Origin: Chloroflexi bacterium 54-19
GTDB lineage: Bacteria > Chloroflexota > Chloroflexia > Chloroheliales > Chloroheliaceae
NCBI GenBank assembly: GCA_001898225.1
Contig: MKTJ01000036.1
Span: 85,873 to 149,872 of the forward strand
Length of the DNA stretch: 64,000 nucleotides
Reading direction: 5' to 3'
Of the stretch, positions 17,931 through 27,524 are shown in pieces. A program made the translations under genes and the position numbers. Under the pieces are notes generated by a model. The model was not told the origin of the DNA, did not search any database, and was given only the letters and a program-made list of their open reading frames with translations. Every line of letters begins with the position of its first letter. Positions within the stretch are counted from its first letter, which is position 1.

Positions 17931-20252
17931 CTACCCGGCCTTTCCGGCCCCGGAAACCGGGCTTTTTTCCGGCTCCGGTGAAAAGGTTTCGGTTTCAAGC
18001 TGGGCCTGGGGCAGGATTTTTAATAACCATTTAGGCGCGTACCAGTTCCACCTTCCCAATAACCGCATGGTGGCCGGGACCAGCAAAGCTCGCACCAGGG
18101 TGGCATCGAGACCCACCGCCACCGCCACGCCAAGGCCAAGAGCCTTTACCAGCACAATATCGGCGGTTACGAACGAAAGACAGACCACCACCACAATCAG
18201 GGCCGCGCTGGTAATAATCTTGCCGCTCCTTTGCAGACCAAGGGCCACGCTGGCGGTGTTATCCCCGGTATGCTCGTAATTTTCCTTGATACGGCTGAGC
18301 AAAAAGACCTCGTAGTCCATCGAAAGGCCAAAAAGGGTACAGAACATGATGATGGGCAAGCTCGGTTCAATCAGGCCAAGCGGTTTGAAATTTAGAAACT
18401 CGCTGAAATGCCCTTCCTGGAAGACGTAGACCAGCGCCCCATACGAAGCCAGGATACTCAAAGCGTTCATCAGGATGGCTTTGAGCGGCAAAACCACCGA
18501 CCGCAACAGGATAAGCAGGACGAAATAGGTCGCCAGGACAATCACCAGGGCCGCGTAGGGGAAGGTGTTATAGATGCCGTCGACCACGTCCATAATTCCG
18601 GCGGTCCCGCCTGTCACCTGGAAAGTGAGGCCGTTACCGATACTGCTATTGCGGAGTTTTTGGACCAGGGCTTTGGTTTCGTCGGAAGTCGGCGGGTATT
18701 TGCTGACAATCGAAACGAGCGTGAGATTATCTTTAGCATAAGTCTGTAAGAACTGGCGTAAGACTATATCCTGGATACGGGAGGGGTCGGAGTAAAACAA
18801 CTGGTACTGGGTCTTGGTCAGGCGCGGCTCGAAAGTCACGATACTGTCCACCCGTGCCACGCGAGGGTCTTGCTCGACCGCCCTGGCGAAGTCGTAGAGG
18901 TAATAGACGTTATCAGGCGTCAAAATGCTCTTACCCGCCGGGGCTTGAACCGCGAGCAAAATCGGGGTTACCTCGCTCTCGTTAAAGTTTGTCTTTAAGA
19001 TGTCAAAAGCCTGGCGGCTGGCGACATTCGTCGGGAGAATCGAGGCGTCCGGCGAACTGAACTTAACATTGAGAAAAGGTATACCCAGCACCAGCAGTAA
19101 GATTAGGAGCGGAATGAAGAAGGTAAAAGGGCGCTTCATTACCAGGTGAGCCAGCCAGGCCCAGAAACCGTGGCCCTCTTGCTGGCCGGGGATATAGCTC
19201 GTAACGGCCTCTTTGCGCCGGAACAACCTCGGAACCGAAAGGGCATTTACCCTGGAGCCAATCAGGGTCAGGATGGCGGGAAGCAAGGTCGTAGCGGCCA
19301 GGACCGATACAATTACCACTACAAACCCGGCTATACCGACCGAAGTCAAAATGTTTATTTTGAAAAGGAGGGTGCCGCTCAGACCGATCAGGACCGTCAG
19401 GCCGCTAAAGGTTACGGCCTTCCCGGCGGTAGCCAGGGTTATAGCGACGGCTTCCTCGACCGGGCGGCCCCGCGCCAGTTCTTCCCGGAAACGGCTGGTC
19501 AGAAAGAGGGAATAGTCAAGCCCAAGACCGAGACCGAGCAGGGTCGCCAGGTTGACCGCAAAAATTGAAATGTCGGTCAGGTGGGCAATACCAAAAATCG
19601 AGGCCAGGATAATTAAAACTCCAACCCCACCGACCGCGACCGGGAGACACCCGGCCACGACCGAGCCAAAGGCCAGCACCAGGGCGATGACCGCGACAGG
19701 GAAAGCGATAAGCTCGGCACGTTGCAGGTCGCGCTGGCTGACCAACTCGACATCTTCATAGAAAGCCAGCCCACCGCCGACCGTCATATTCAAATCGGCG
19801 GGTTGTTTTATAAAAGGGCGGATTTCGGGCAACTTTTTGGCGGCGGTTTCACCGTCAAGTTCGAAAGTAACCACGGCATAGGCGGTCCGGCCATCGGCGG
19901 AAACCTGGCGCGGGTTTAACGAAGGTGGCACAACCTGGGTAGGTATTGGGGCTTTGGGCAGGTCGGCCAGCGACGCCAGGATTTCCTGGTTGAATTTAGG
20001 GTCGGTAGCTTTTAGCTGGCCGTCTTTGCTCTGGTAGAAAATAACCAGGTTACTGGTACTATAACCAAGTTTATTCTGTAAAAGGGTTGCCGCCTGGGAT
20101 GATTCCAGGTTGGGGTCGGAAAACCCTCCCGTCTTAAGCGGTTCGAGGACTTGTGGTACGAAAGGGGCCGAGACGGCTACCGCCAGGAGCCATGCGCCAA
20201 TCACCCACCATTTATGTCGAAAAATCCATTTGCCGAGGTTATAAAAGAGCAT
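17931..20252 (-). CDS. MMPL family RND-type transporter
   Basis: A 773-residue membrane transporter in the MMPL/RND family, which exports lipids or other hydrophobic compounds using the proton gradient. The sequence shows the two-fold RND layout: one helix, an external loop, five helices with GLGLDYSLFLTSRFREE in the first half, then a second helix (about 375-392), loop and five helices with FGLSMDYEVFLLSRIKE in the second. The Asp-Tyr pairs are the usual proton-relay signature. The ATG at 20252 follows GGGAAG. A lipid kinase lies just downstream on the same strand, which fits a shared lipid substrate, but this is only suggestive. Confidence 0.92.
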   Translation of the reverse strand: MLFYNLGKWIFRHKWWVIGAWLLAVAVSAPFVPQVLEPLKTGGFSDPNLESSQAATLLQNKLGYSTSNLVIFYQSKDGQLKATDPKFNQEILASLADLPKAPIPTQVVPPSLNPRQVSADGRTAYAVVTFELDGETAAKKLPEIRPFIKQPADLNMTVGGGLAFYEDVELVSQRDLQRAELIAFPVAVIALVLAFGSVVAGCLPVAVGGVGVLIILASIFGIAHLTDISIFAVNLATLLGLGLGLDYSLFLTSRFREELARGRPVEEAVAITLATAGKAVTFSGLTVLIGLSGTLLFKINILTSVGIAGFVVVIVSVLAATTLLPAILTLIGSRVNALSVPRLFRRKEAVTSYIPGQQEGHGFWAWLAHLVMKRPFTFFIPLLILLLVLGIPFLNVKFSSPDASILPTNVASRQAFDILKTNFNESEVTPILLAVQAPAGKSILTPDNVYYLYDFARAVEQDPRVARVDSIVTFEPRLTKTQYQLFYSDPSRIQDIVLRQFLQTYAKDNLTLVSIVSKYPPTSDETKALVQKLRNSSIGNGLTFQVTGGTAGIMDVVDGIYNTFPYAALVIVLATYFVLLILLRSVVLPLKAILMNALSILASYGALVYVFQEGHFSEFLNFKPLGLIEPSLPIIMFCTLFGLSMDYEVFLLSRIKENYEHTGDNTASVALGLQRSGKIITSAALIVVVVCLSFVTADIVLVKALGLGVAVAVGLDATLVRALLVPATMRLLGRWNWYAPKWLLKILPQAQLETETFSPEPEKSPVSGAGKAG

Positions 20253-20621
20253 CTAAATTGCTTCCCAGTCTTAAATATGTTTCCCATCACACCGGACTAT
20301 TATAACACCCGGCAAGGTTCTCCCCATAAACTTTGTGATAAATTTCCGTATGCGAAATTCCTATCTATAAATATAAGCCGTTCCCGGAAGTATCCCAAAA
20401 TAGCTAAATAAGCTATAATAGAGAAAATGGCAAGCAGGGGCAATGGGGTCCCCAATGCTAACTCACGCCGCCCTCAATCCACTCCTAATAATTTTTACAC
20501 CAGGCAAAAGCGTGAATCAAATTGCTCATTGCTTTTTGCTGGGCCAATAAGCAATTTCTAACCTTTAGAATGGCCCAAAATACCTAATGTGTACCGGATT
20601 CCAACGAAGTAAAATAGAGCC
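20253..20621. other. Divergent intergenic region: MMPL transporter / degenerate radical SAM protein
   Basis: 369 bases. Leftward TATAAT (20299-20304) for the MMPL gene; rightward TATAAT (20414-20419). Two potential hairpins follow the rightward element: a near-perfect 19-base palindrome (20440-20458) and 12-bp arms with one mismatch around a 15-base loop (20519-20530 with 20546-20557). If transcription starts near 20426, both lie in the leader of the gene at 20622. I see no small gene. Confidence 0.45.
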
Positions 20622-21725
20622 GTGACTATTATACAGGTACATAAGTTGAGTGAAAATGTGAACGAAACCGCCAGTCTGCCAGTTTCTCTCAATATGCACG
20701 CGGTGCCGTTGGTCGAAGACCTGGACGGCCAGGTTAAACGTTGCCGGATTTGTAACTACCGTTGTGAACTTGCTCCTGGACAGTCAGGGGTTTGCGGGGT
20801 GCGCCTCAACCAGGGAGATACAATCCAGACAACCAATTACGGCCTGGTGAGTAAGGCTGACCTGGAACGGATAGAAGACCGCAACTTTTATCATCTTTTT
20901 CCAGGCAGCCGGATTTTCACCCTGGGCGGTTACGGCCTGAACTTCCCGCCCACCCTTGAACAGGGCCGGTTCGTGGAACCACCTTCCGGCGGGAACAACC
21001 GCTTTTTGCCTCTCGAACGGCTGGCGCACTTTACTATTGAACGCCAGTGCCGGGGAGTGGTTTTTGCCTTTAATGAGCCGACCATGTGGTTCGAGTATAT
21101 TCTCGATGCCGCCAAAATTATCCGCGCCAACGGCATGTTTACGGCAATGGTCACGAATGGCTACATGACGCTGGAAGCGCTCGAAATGCTAGGTTACTAC
21201 ATGGATGGTGTCCTTATTGAGGTCAACGCCTTCCACGAACGCAGTTTCAACACGCTGACGGGACGCGATAATTTCCAAAAAGTGCTGGAAATCGCTCGTA
21301 GGGCTTTGTACAAATACAAATGCCATCTTGAAATCCAGACCCGTATCGTTCCCGGCGTAAACGAAAGCAACAGCGAAATGGAACTGCTGGCGACCTGGAT
21401 AAAGCAGGGCCTGGGAGCGAATGTCCCCTGGCACCTCGTTGGCGGATTTCCAGGGGCAAGGCCCGAACTCGACCGGATAAAGGAAGTCGGCCTTAACTGC
21501 GGTCTGAACTATATTTATGTGAATGAAGGTACATCGGTGCCCGCCACCGAAGAACCACTCGCCGCAATCTTTGATAGCACCGTCAACGGCAACACTTATT
21601 GCTATCGCTGTCATAGCCTGGTGATTGACCGGCATAACGAGGAGGTACGATTTTCGGGCCTCGAAAAAAATAAATGTAGCCTCTGCGGGGCCACCCTTTC
21701 GATTAACAATACGCTCTGGAAATAG
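20622..21725 (+). CDS. AmmeMemoRadiSam-type radical SAM family protein lacking the cluster motif
   Basis: A 367-residue protein with the AmrS/PflA-like layout: an N-terminal cysteine cluster (C41, C44, C48, C58 in CRICNYRCEL...GVCGVR), then FYHLFPGSR, and the conserved NEPT (151-154). Where family members carry CxxxCxxC for the 4Fe-4S/SAM cluster, this protein reads GGYGLNFPPTLEQ (102-114), with no cysteine. Neighbouring frames do not restore the motif, so it is not a frameshift. C327/C330 and C352/C355 near the end could bind zinc. It probably lacks radical chemistry and may bind a partner or ligand. The start is GTG at 20622. The kinase cassette begins 250 bases downstream. Confidence 0.85.
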   Translation: MTIIQVHKLSENVNETASLPVSLNMHAVPLVEDLDGQVKRCRICNYRCELAPGQSGVCGVRLNQGDTIQTTNYGLVSKADLERIEDRNFYHLFPGSRIFTLGGYGLNFPPTLEQGRFVEPPSGGNNRFLPLERLAHFTIERQCRGVVFAFNEPTMWFEYILDAAKIIRANGMFTAMVTNGYMTLEALEMLGYYMDGVLIEVNAFHERSFNTLTGRDNFQKVLEIARRALYKYKCHLEIQTRIVPGVNESNSEMELLATWIKQGLGANVPWHLVGGFPGARPELDRIKEVGLNCGLNYIYVNEGTSVPATEEPLAAIFDSTVNGNTYCYRCHSLVIDRHNEEVRFSGLEKNKCSLCGATLSINNTLWK

Positions 21726-21763
21726 GACCCTTTAGTGGTTCGTTGAGCCTGAAAAATTAACTA

Positions 21764-21795
21764 TCAGCCTATAAAAAATAGTTCAATTAGGCTGA
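21764..21795. repeat. Inverted repeat after the degenerate radical SAM gene
   Basis: Perfect 8-base arms TCAGCCTA/TAGGCTGA with a 16-base spacer, 38 bases after the stop. It has no T-run, so it is a weak terminator or an operator near the kinase promoter. Confidence 0.4.
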
Positions 21796-21825
21796 AAAAT
21801 AAAGTTTCAAGCGAAATTGGTACTA

Positions 21826-21854
21826 TTGCACAAGCCATGTTTGTAGCATATAAT
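21826..21854 (+). promoter_or_regulatory. Promoter of the kinase-phosphatase cassette
   Basis: TTGCAC (21826-21831), 17-base spacer, perfect TATAAT (21849-21854). It lies about 120 bases upstream of the kinase start. Confidence 0.72.
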
Positions 21855-21975
21855 TCTGGCAAAATTACAACAGCGGCCTACCCTGGTTTCAACTGAAGCG
21901 ATTTTGAGTGTAAAACCTGACTCATTAAGCCAAAAAAGTAACTTGCATAACCCTTTTAGCCGGTAAAAAATTAAA

Positions 21976-24177
21976 ATGATAATCAAGAAAATCGGTACCA
22001 CAAATTTATCCAAACCAAACGATTCCGAGTCGGAACGGAACGATAAGAAGGATGAAACAACTTCCCTCGAAGCCCTGCGTAACAGCCTGGGCCCTGGGAA
22101 CACCTTGCCCCGCGGCCAATTACTGGAAGGCCGTTACGAAATTGAACAGGTCATCGGCTACGGTGGTATGAGTACGGTCTATCGCGCCCGCGATATTCGT
22201 TTTGCTTCAACGGTGCGGGTTTGCGCTGTAAAAGAAATGTTTGATGTCTCGACCGACCCCAACGTGCGGCTGGACAAACTGAAACGCTTCGAGGAAGAAG
22301 CGAACTTCCTGGCGATGCTAAACCATCCTTCCATTCCAAAAATTTTCGATTTCTTTGCCGCCAACGACCGGCGTTATCTTGTCCTGGAATACATTGATGG
22401 CAAAAACCTCGAAAATGTGCTGGAAGAACAGGGCACGCCTTTTGAAGAACAGCAGGTGCTGGAATGGGGTATCGCCCTTTGCGACGTTTTAGGTTATTTG
22501 CATAATCACAAGCCTAAACCGATTGTCTTCCGCGACATGAAACCTTCGAATATCATGCTTACCGGTACCAACCGCCTGGTCCTGATTGACTTCGGGATTG
22601 CCAAGACCTTCCAGGAAGACAAAAAAGGAACCATGATTGGTACGGAAGGCTATTCACCGCCCGAACAGTACAAAGGTTTGGCCCTCCCTGGCGGAGATAT
22701 TTATGCCCTTGGTGCGACCCTCCACCAGTTGTTGACCAATTCCGACCCGCGTATGGAAGTGCCTTTCACATTTCACGAACGGTTGCCGCGCAGCAAAAAC
22801 CCTAAAGTTTCGGCGGAAACCGAGGCGGTTATTATGAAGGCACTTGAATTCGATATTGCCAAACGCTGGCAGACCGTGGGTGAATTCCGCCAGGCCATGC
22901 TTAAAGTCCTTGAGGGCAAATTTAGCCAGTACCAGCAAACCGGCCCGGAAAGAAACGGGAACGGTAATGAAATTGGCCGCAACGCCGGGACCAGTAGCCT
23001 TAATCCGATAACCAGCAGCCTGGTGGCGGCACGCGGGGCCGGTATGACCGGCATTAATCCAACATCCCTTAACACACCAACCCAGGCGCCTGTACCCGTT
23101 GCTCGCCAGGAAACCATGACCAGCGGGGTTACCAACAGCCGGTTCCGCCAGACTGCTGTCGAGGAACCCGATACCCTGGTAGCTCCCGACAATTTGCCAA
23201 TGGGTGAGCTTGTCTGGACTTTCGCCAGCGAGGAAGAAATCCGCAATAACGCCGTGGTCCATCACAATGTGGTCTATTTCGGTTCTTACGATAGCAACCT
23301 TTACGCTATTAACTCGGTTAATGGCGAGTTTTTGTGGAAAGCAGCCACGACCGGTGGCATATGTACCGTACCGGCCATTGCCGAAAGAGGTATTGTTATC
23401 GGTTCGGAAGACGGCACCCTGTATTCTTTCGATTTAGAGCAGGGCAACCAGATCTGGACCTTCCGCACAGGTGCCCATATTCGCAGTTCGGCCCGCTACT
23501 ATACTCCCCTGGTATTTTTCGGTTCGGACGACCAGCATATTTACTGCGTAGAGGCTCGCACCGGTCGGATGGTCTGGAAACAGCGCACCTGGGCCCCTGT
23601 CCGCAGCACCCCCACAGTTGCGGGCGGTACAGTCTATGTAGGCAGCATGGACGGCCAGTTGTACGCCCTGGACGGCAATAACGGGAACGTCAAATCGAAG
23701 TTCAGGGCCCTCGAAGGGATTATCAGTTCGCCAACGGTCCACGACAACATGGTAATTTTCGGTTCACTCGATAACAACCTGTATTGCCTCGATACCAATA
23801 CAAACTGGGTCCTCTGGAAATTCAAGACCAATAGTTATGTAAATAGCTCGCCTTTATTCCACAACGGGAAAGTTTATGTAGGTTCGGTGGACGGGTATCT
23901 TTATTGCCTGGAAGCTAAAAATGGCCGGTTGGCCTGGAAATTTAACACGGGCAAACAGGTAACCAGTTCGCCCCGTATTGCCGATGGGGTGGTATATTTT
24001 GGCTGCGTGGACGGGAACCTTTACGCGCTTGACGCGGAAAAAGGTACTCCCCGCTGGTACTACCCTACGGAAGGACCAATAAGCGCATCGCCTGTTATAG
24101 ATAACGGGCGGGTCTACATTGGGTCACTCGATTACAAAATGTATGCTCTGACCGCTCCGAGTTCTGAAAAAATTTAA
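21976..24177 (+). CDS. Ser/Thr protein kinase with C-terminal PQQ-like beta-propeller
   Basis: A 733-residue Hanks-type kinase. The kinase domain (about 54-310) has a glycine loop (IGYGGMSTVY), AVKEM (K86), FRDMKPSN (185-192; Phe replaces the usual His of HRD, while the catalytic Asp is kept), DFG (205-207) and EGYSPPEQY. A linker (about 315-400) leads to 7-8 PQQ-like blades (for example VYFGSYDSNLYAIN and VYVGSVDGYLYCLE). There is no membrane helix in the linker, so kinase and propeller are probably both cytoplasmic, unlike the usual receptor kinases. The propeller may sense a ligand or bind a partner. First gene of a cassette with PP2C, VWA and FHA genes. Confidence 0.93.
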   Translation: MIIKKIGTTNLSKPNDSESERNDKKDETTSLEALRNSLGPGNTLPRGQLLEGRYEIEQVIGYGGMSTVYRARDIRFASTVRVCAVKEMFDVSTDPNVRLDKLKRFEEEANFLAMLNHPSIPKIFDFFAANDRRYLVLEYIDGKNLENVLEEQGTPFEEQQVLEWGIALCDVLGYLHNHKPKPIVFRDMKPSNIMLTGTNRLVLIDFGIAKTFQEDKKGTMIGTEGYSPPEQYKGLALPGGDIYALGATLHQLLTNSDPRMEVPFTFHERLPRSKNPKVSAETEAVIMKALEFDIAKRWQTVGEFRQAMLKVLEGKFSQYQQTGPERNGNGNEIGRNAGTSSLNPITSSLVAARGAGMTGINPTSLNTPTQAPVPVARQETMTSGVTNSRFRQTAVEEPDTLVAPDNLPMGELVWTFASEEEIRNNAVVHHNVVYFGSYDSNLYAINSVNGEFLWKAATTGGICTVPAIAERGIVIGSEDGTLYSFDLEQGNQIWTFRTGAHIRSSARYYTPLVFFGSDDQHIYCVEARTGRMVWKQRTWAPVRSTPTVAGGTVYVGSMDGQLYALDGNNGNVKSKFRALEGIISSPTVHDNMVIFGSLDNNLYCLDTNTNWVLWKFKTNSYVNSSPLFHNGKVYVGSVDGYLYCLEAKNGRLAWKFNTGKQVTSSPRIADGVVYFGCVDGNLYALDAEKGTPRWYYPTEGPISASPVIDNGRVYIGSLDYKMYALTAPSSEKI

Positions 24178-24230
24178 CTATCAGGCAAGAAAACTGCCAT
24201 ATCGCGCAACCAAAACTAAGGACGACCAAA

Positions 24231-25160
24231 ATGGATGAAAAACCCAAACGCCGGGCAAAACTGACCGGCGCCACCTCGCGGGGCAACAAAACCGTTGCCA
24301 CCATTCAACCCGCTCCCGCCGAGGCGGCTTCACCGGTTAAACCCGTAACTGCTTCGCAACTGGTAGCCAACAAGGTCGAAATTGGGTTTTTGAGTAATGT
24401 AGGTAGTGTCAGAACAAATAACGAAGATAGTTTTAGCGCCTTTACTGCCTCGGTCCCTCGCCTTAACAATGATGGGCCTGAACTGGTTTTCTCTTTCCTG
24501 GCTATCGCCGACGGGATGGGCGGGCACGAAAATGGGGAAATCGCCAGTAACATGGCCGTCCGCAAAATAAGCGAAGGAGTTTTGCGCGACTTTTATTTGC
24601 CGAGCATCGAGGGGCGCCAACCAGGGCGGGACGGTGAATCCCCCATCGAAACTCTCACTTTCTTGATGGATAACGCCAACCTGAGTATCTTACAGGAAAG
24701 CCAGCGTAACCGGACTTCTATGGGTACAACCCTGACCTGCGCGGTTTTAATCGGGCAGACCGCCATTATCGGTCACGTTGGGGATAGCCGGATCTACGTC
24801 CTTGAAAAAAGCAGTAAAAAATTACGCCAGGTCAGCCACGACCATTCGGTCGTCCAACGCCTGGTGGAGATGGGCGCCCTTTCAGCGGAAGAAGCCCAGT
24901 ATAGCCCCCAGCGCAGCGTCCTCTATATGACGGTCGGCCAGAAACCCCAGATTGAACCCGATGTAGAGGTAGTATCCCTGGTCGATGCAAGCGCTATGCT
25001 GTTGTGCAGCGATGGACTTTGGGAATTAGTGGATGACCAGGTCATTGAAGAAGCGTTAAATAAGGCTGGTTCGGCAGCCCAGGCCTGTGAAAAGTTAGTC
25101 AACGCCGCTATTGAGGCTGGAGGGGTGGATAACGTTACCGTAGTTATCGCTAAATTTTAG
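24231..25160 (+). CDS. PP2C-type Ser/Thr protein phosphatase
   Basis: A 309-residue PPM/PP2C phosphatase that uses two metal ions to remove phosphate from Ser/Thr. Motifs in order: RTNNEDS (61-67), ADGMGGHE (93-100), GHVGDSRIY, CSDGLWE and GGVDNVTVV. The first ~45 residues form a basic, flexible tail. It lies 53 bases after the kinase gene and is almost certainly its opposing phosphatase. No separate promoter is seen. Confidence 0.95.
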   Translation: MDEKPKRRAKLTGATSRGNKTVATIQPAPAEAASPVKPVTASQLVANKVEIGFLSNVGSVRTNNEDSFSAFTASVPRLNNDGPELVFSFLAIADGMGGHENGEIASNMAVRKISEGVLRDFYLPSIEGRQPGRDGESPIETLTFLMDNANLSILQESQRNRTSMGTTLTCAVLIGQTAIIGHVGDSRIYVLEKSSKKLRQVSHDHSVVQRLVEMGALSAEEAQYSPQRSVLYMTVGQKPQIEPDVEVVSLVDASAMLLCSDGLWELVDDQVIEEALNKAGSAAQACEKLVNAAIEAGGVDNVTVVIAKF

Positions 25161-25225
25161 AGTCGAACGCCCCGGTACATTTTTGCTAAATTGGGTTGGG
25201 TCAAGGTAGTTCATGGAATTAAAAA

Positions 25226-26581
25226 ATGGAATCAGCTAAATTCGATGAAGTCCATCCCTTTACGGTACGAAAAGGAATGGACAATTCCAATGAGATGGGC
25301 CTGGTTCATTCAAACGAACATGCAACCCTGGACGAAGAATTCCTTTCGATTGATTATGTCCCGGCCTTCCAAATTTTTCCCTCCAGCCGTGAAAGCCAGG
25401 TAATTTATGTCCTGCTTAAAGTTGCGCTGGGTAAAGATCGCCGGTCCGCTCCTCGCACCCCGCTCAATATTGCGCTCGTCCTCGACCAGAGCAGTTCGAT
25501 GCGCGGCGAAAAACTGTATGCCCTGAAAGCGGCAGCCCGCCGCCTTGTGGACGAATTGGCCCCTGGCGACTATTTTTCCCTGGTCAGTTTTAACGACCGG
25601 GCCACGGTAGTGGTTGGCTGCCAGAAAGTTACCTCTAAAGAAACCATAAAGCAGCATATCGACAGTATCGATGCCAGGGGTGGTACTGAACTGGCAAACG
25701 GCCTTTATACCGGAATCACCGAGATGAAAGGGGCGACCGAACACACCTCCCTGAACTTTTTGCTCCTCCTTACCGACGGCCAGACTTATGGCGACGCCGA
25801 ACGCTGCATCCAGTTGGGCCAGGAAGCGTCCCGTCAGAAAATCACCATTCATGCGATGGGGGTAGGTATTGACTGGAACGAAGATTTGCTCGATACGGTG
25901 GTAAACCAGTGTGGCGGAAATACCGAGTATATCGCCAGCGCCGACAAAATTATGTCAGTCTTTCTGAAGAAAATAAAAGACCTGCGCGATACGGTGACAC
26001 CGGTCAGCAATTTACGGTTCGAACTGGCGCCCCAATTCCGGTTGAAACAAGTTCACCGGGTATCACCCCTTATTGCCGAACTACCCGCCCTGGATATTTC
26101 CAGCGATGCCGTGGAATATAACCTGGGACAGTTGGCCTTACATACCCGTTACACTTTGCTGCTGGAAATGGTGGTATCTAACACGGTACCGGGTGTCTTG
26201 CCGGTCGGCAATGTCCGGTTGGCCTTCCAACCTGCCGGGACCGAAAACCCCAATATCCAGTTTAAAATGGCCCTGGGATTAAGCTTTTCCGAAAATACTG
26301 CCGGGATAACCATTGACCCGGAAGTGCGGAGCCTCATTGAAAAAGTTACAGCCTTCCGGTTACAGGCCAAAGCCTGGCAGGATATTGCCCAGGGCGATAT
26401 AAAGAGCGGTACTCAACGCCTGACAGCGGTTTCGACCCGGTTGCTTAATATCGGGGAGAAAGAACTGGCGAACCAAGTTCTGCAAGAAATTCGCAACCTG
26501 GAACAGCGCGGCACGGTCAGCAGCGGCGGTCGCAAACGCATCAAATACGGTACAAGGGGCCTGGCTAACGAAACCGAGTAA
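25226..26581 (+). CDS. VWA-domain protein of the kinase cassette
   Basis: A 451-residue protein with a von Willebrand factor A domain (about 80-250): MIDAS residues DQSSS (87-91), a Thr in GGTELANG and an Asp in LLTDGQT, so metal-dependent ligand binding is expected. A beta-rich region (about 260-360) and a helical C-terminus follow. There is no signal peptide, so it is cytoplasmic. The protein family is often found with kinase and PP2C genes, where it may bring partners together. The ATG at 25226 has only a weak binding site. Confidence 0.9.
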   Translation: MESAKFDEVHPFTVRKGMDNSNEMGLVHSNEHATLDEEFLSIDYVPAFQIFPSSRESQVIYVLLKVALGKDRRSAPRTPLNIALVLDQSSSMRGEKLYALKAAARRLVDELAPGDYFSLVSFNDRATVVVGCQKVTSKETIKQHIDSIDARGGTELANGLYTGITEMKGATEHTSLNFLLLLTDGQTYGDAERCIQLGQEASRQKITIHAMGVGIDWNEDLLDTVVNQCGGNTEYIASADKIMSVFLKKIKDLRDTVTPVSNLRFELAPQFRLKQVHRVSPLIAELPALDISSDAVEYNLGQLALHTRYTLLLEMVVSNTVPGVLPVGNVRLAFQPAGTENPNIQFKMALGLSFSENTAGITIDPEVRSLIEKVTAFRLQAKAWQDIAQGDIKSGTQRLTAVSTRLLNIGEKELANQVLQEIRNLEQRGTVSSGGRKRIKYGTRGLANETE

Positions 26582-26629
26582 TAATTTACCTGATTAAAAA
26601 TTATTAGCGGTTTTTTCCGAAAGGTTTCA

Positions 26630-26658
26630 TTGATAATGAACCTGACAAGCTTTATAAT
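26630..26658 (+). promoter_or_regulatory. Internal promoter before the FHA gene
   Basis: TTGATA (26630-26635), 17-base spacer, perfect TATAAT (26653-26658), 92 bases before the FHA start. It would allow the FHA gene and the small gene after it to be expressed apart from the kinase. Confidence 0.65.
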
Positions 26659-26750
26659 TAAGTGAACATTTCTCAAATGTTAGAAGGACCCGGTCAAAAA
26701 TTACAATTTAGGAAATCTACCAGCCTGGCAATTTCAAAAAGGATAGGGCT

Positions 26751-27446
26751 ATGATAGTTTGCCCCCATTGCAAAACTGAACAAATGACGGGAACAATGTT
26801 TTGTTCGGAGTGCGGCTGGGATTTGCAAACTTCCGGCCCAAAAGGCCGTGAGTTTGACCTGGGCGAGCTTTTCTCTACCCCGCTGCCAGGAAGCCCGCCT
26901 GTTATGCCGGTCCCGCCAAACCCGGTGACACGGCGCAATTCGACTACCCCCAAAAAACCATCCTTTACGCCCGAAGGGAAAGTCACAGGCCCCCCTCAGA
27001 CGGATTACCCCGACCTTTCGGCGGTGATGCCGTCTATCTTTTCGCCACCTGCGGTGCCGGTAACGCCCGCTGCTCCGGTGAGAAACGCGGTAAGCCGGTG
27101 GTACCCGGACATTAGCTTTATGGTGCTAAATACAGGGCGCATGATTGAAAGCCCCAAACACGACGAAGTTACCATCGGGCGCAGCGATAAAGCCCTCGAT
27201 ATTAACCCCGATATTGACCTGGCCCAGGACAAAGGCGCGGAACTGGGTGTTAGTCGCCGCCATGCCCTCCTGACTTTCCAGGACGAGCAGGTCTTTTTGA
27301 CAGACCTGGGCAGCACCAACCGGACTTTTATCAACCGGCGCCCTTTGATGAAGGGCCAACCCCAAAAATTGCACAACGGTGATGAAATTCGCCTTGGCAA
27401 TATTATTTTGAAAACCATCTTCAAAGAGGAAAGTTCACTGGGCTAG
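26751..27446 (+). CDS. Zinc-ribbon / FHA-domain phosphopeptide-binding protein
   Basis: A 231-residue adaptor. The N-terminal zinc ribbon has CPHC and CSEC (about residues 3-24). A Pro-rich linker (about 40-110) leads to a C-terminal forkhead-associated domain with IGRSD, GVSRRHA and DLGSTNRTFINR, the residues that read phosphothreonine. It is the expected reader of marks made by the kinase two genes upstream. The start is an ATG behind AAGGA, with its own promoter at 26630. Confidence 0.93.
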   Translation: MIVCPHCKTEQMTGTMFCSECGWDLQTSGPKGREFDLGELFSTPLPGSPPVMPVPPNPVTRRNSTTPKKPSFTPEGKVTGPPQTDYPDLSAVMPSIFSPPAVPVTPAAPVRNAVSRWYPDISFMVLNTGRMIESPKHDEVTIGRSDKALDINPDIDLAQDKGAELGVSRRHALLTFQDEQVFLTDLGSTNRTFINRRPLMKGQPQKLHNGDEIRLGNIILKTIFKEESSLG

Positions 27447-27524
27447 GGTTTTCCGGCTATCCCTACCGGACTGGCTACTGGCCCGTCCAGGCGGTTTTGT
27501 TGATTTACCAGAAGGAGTTTGTAC

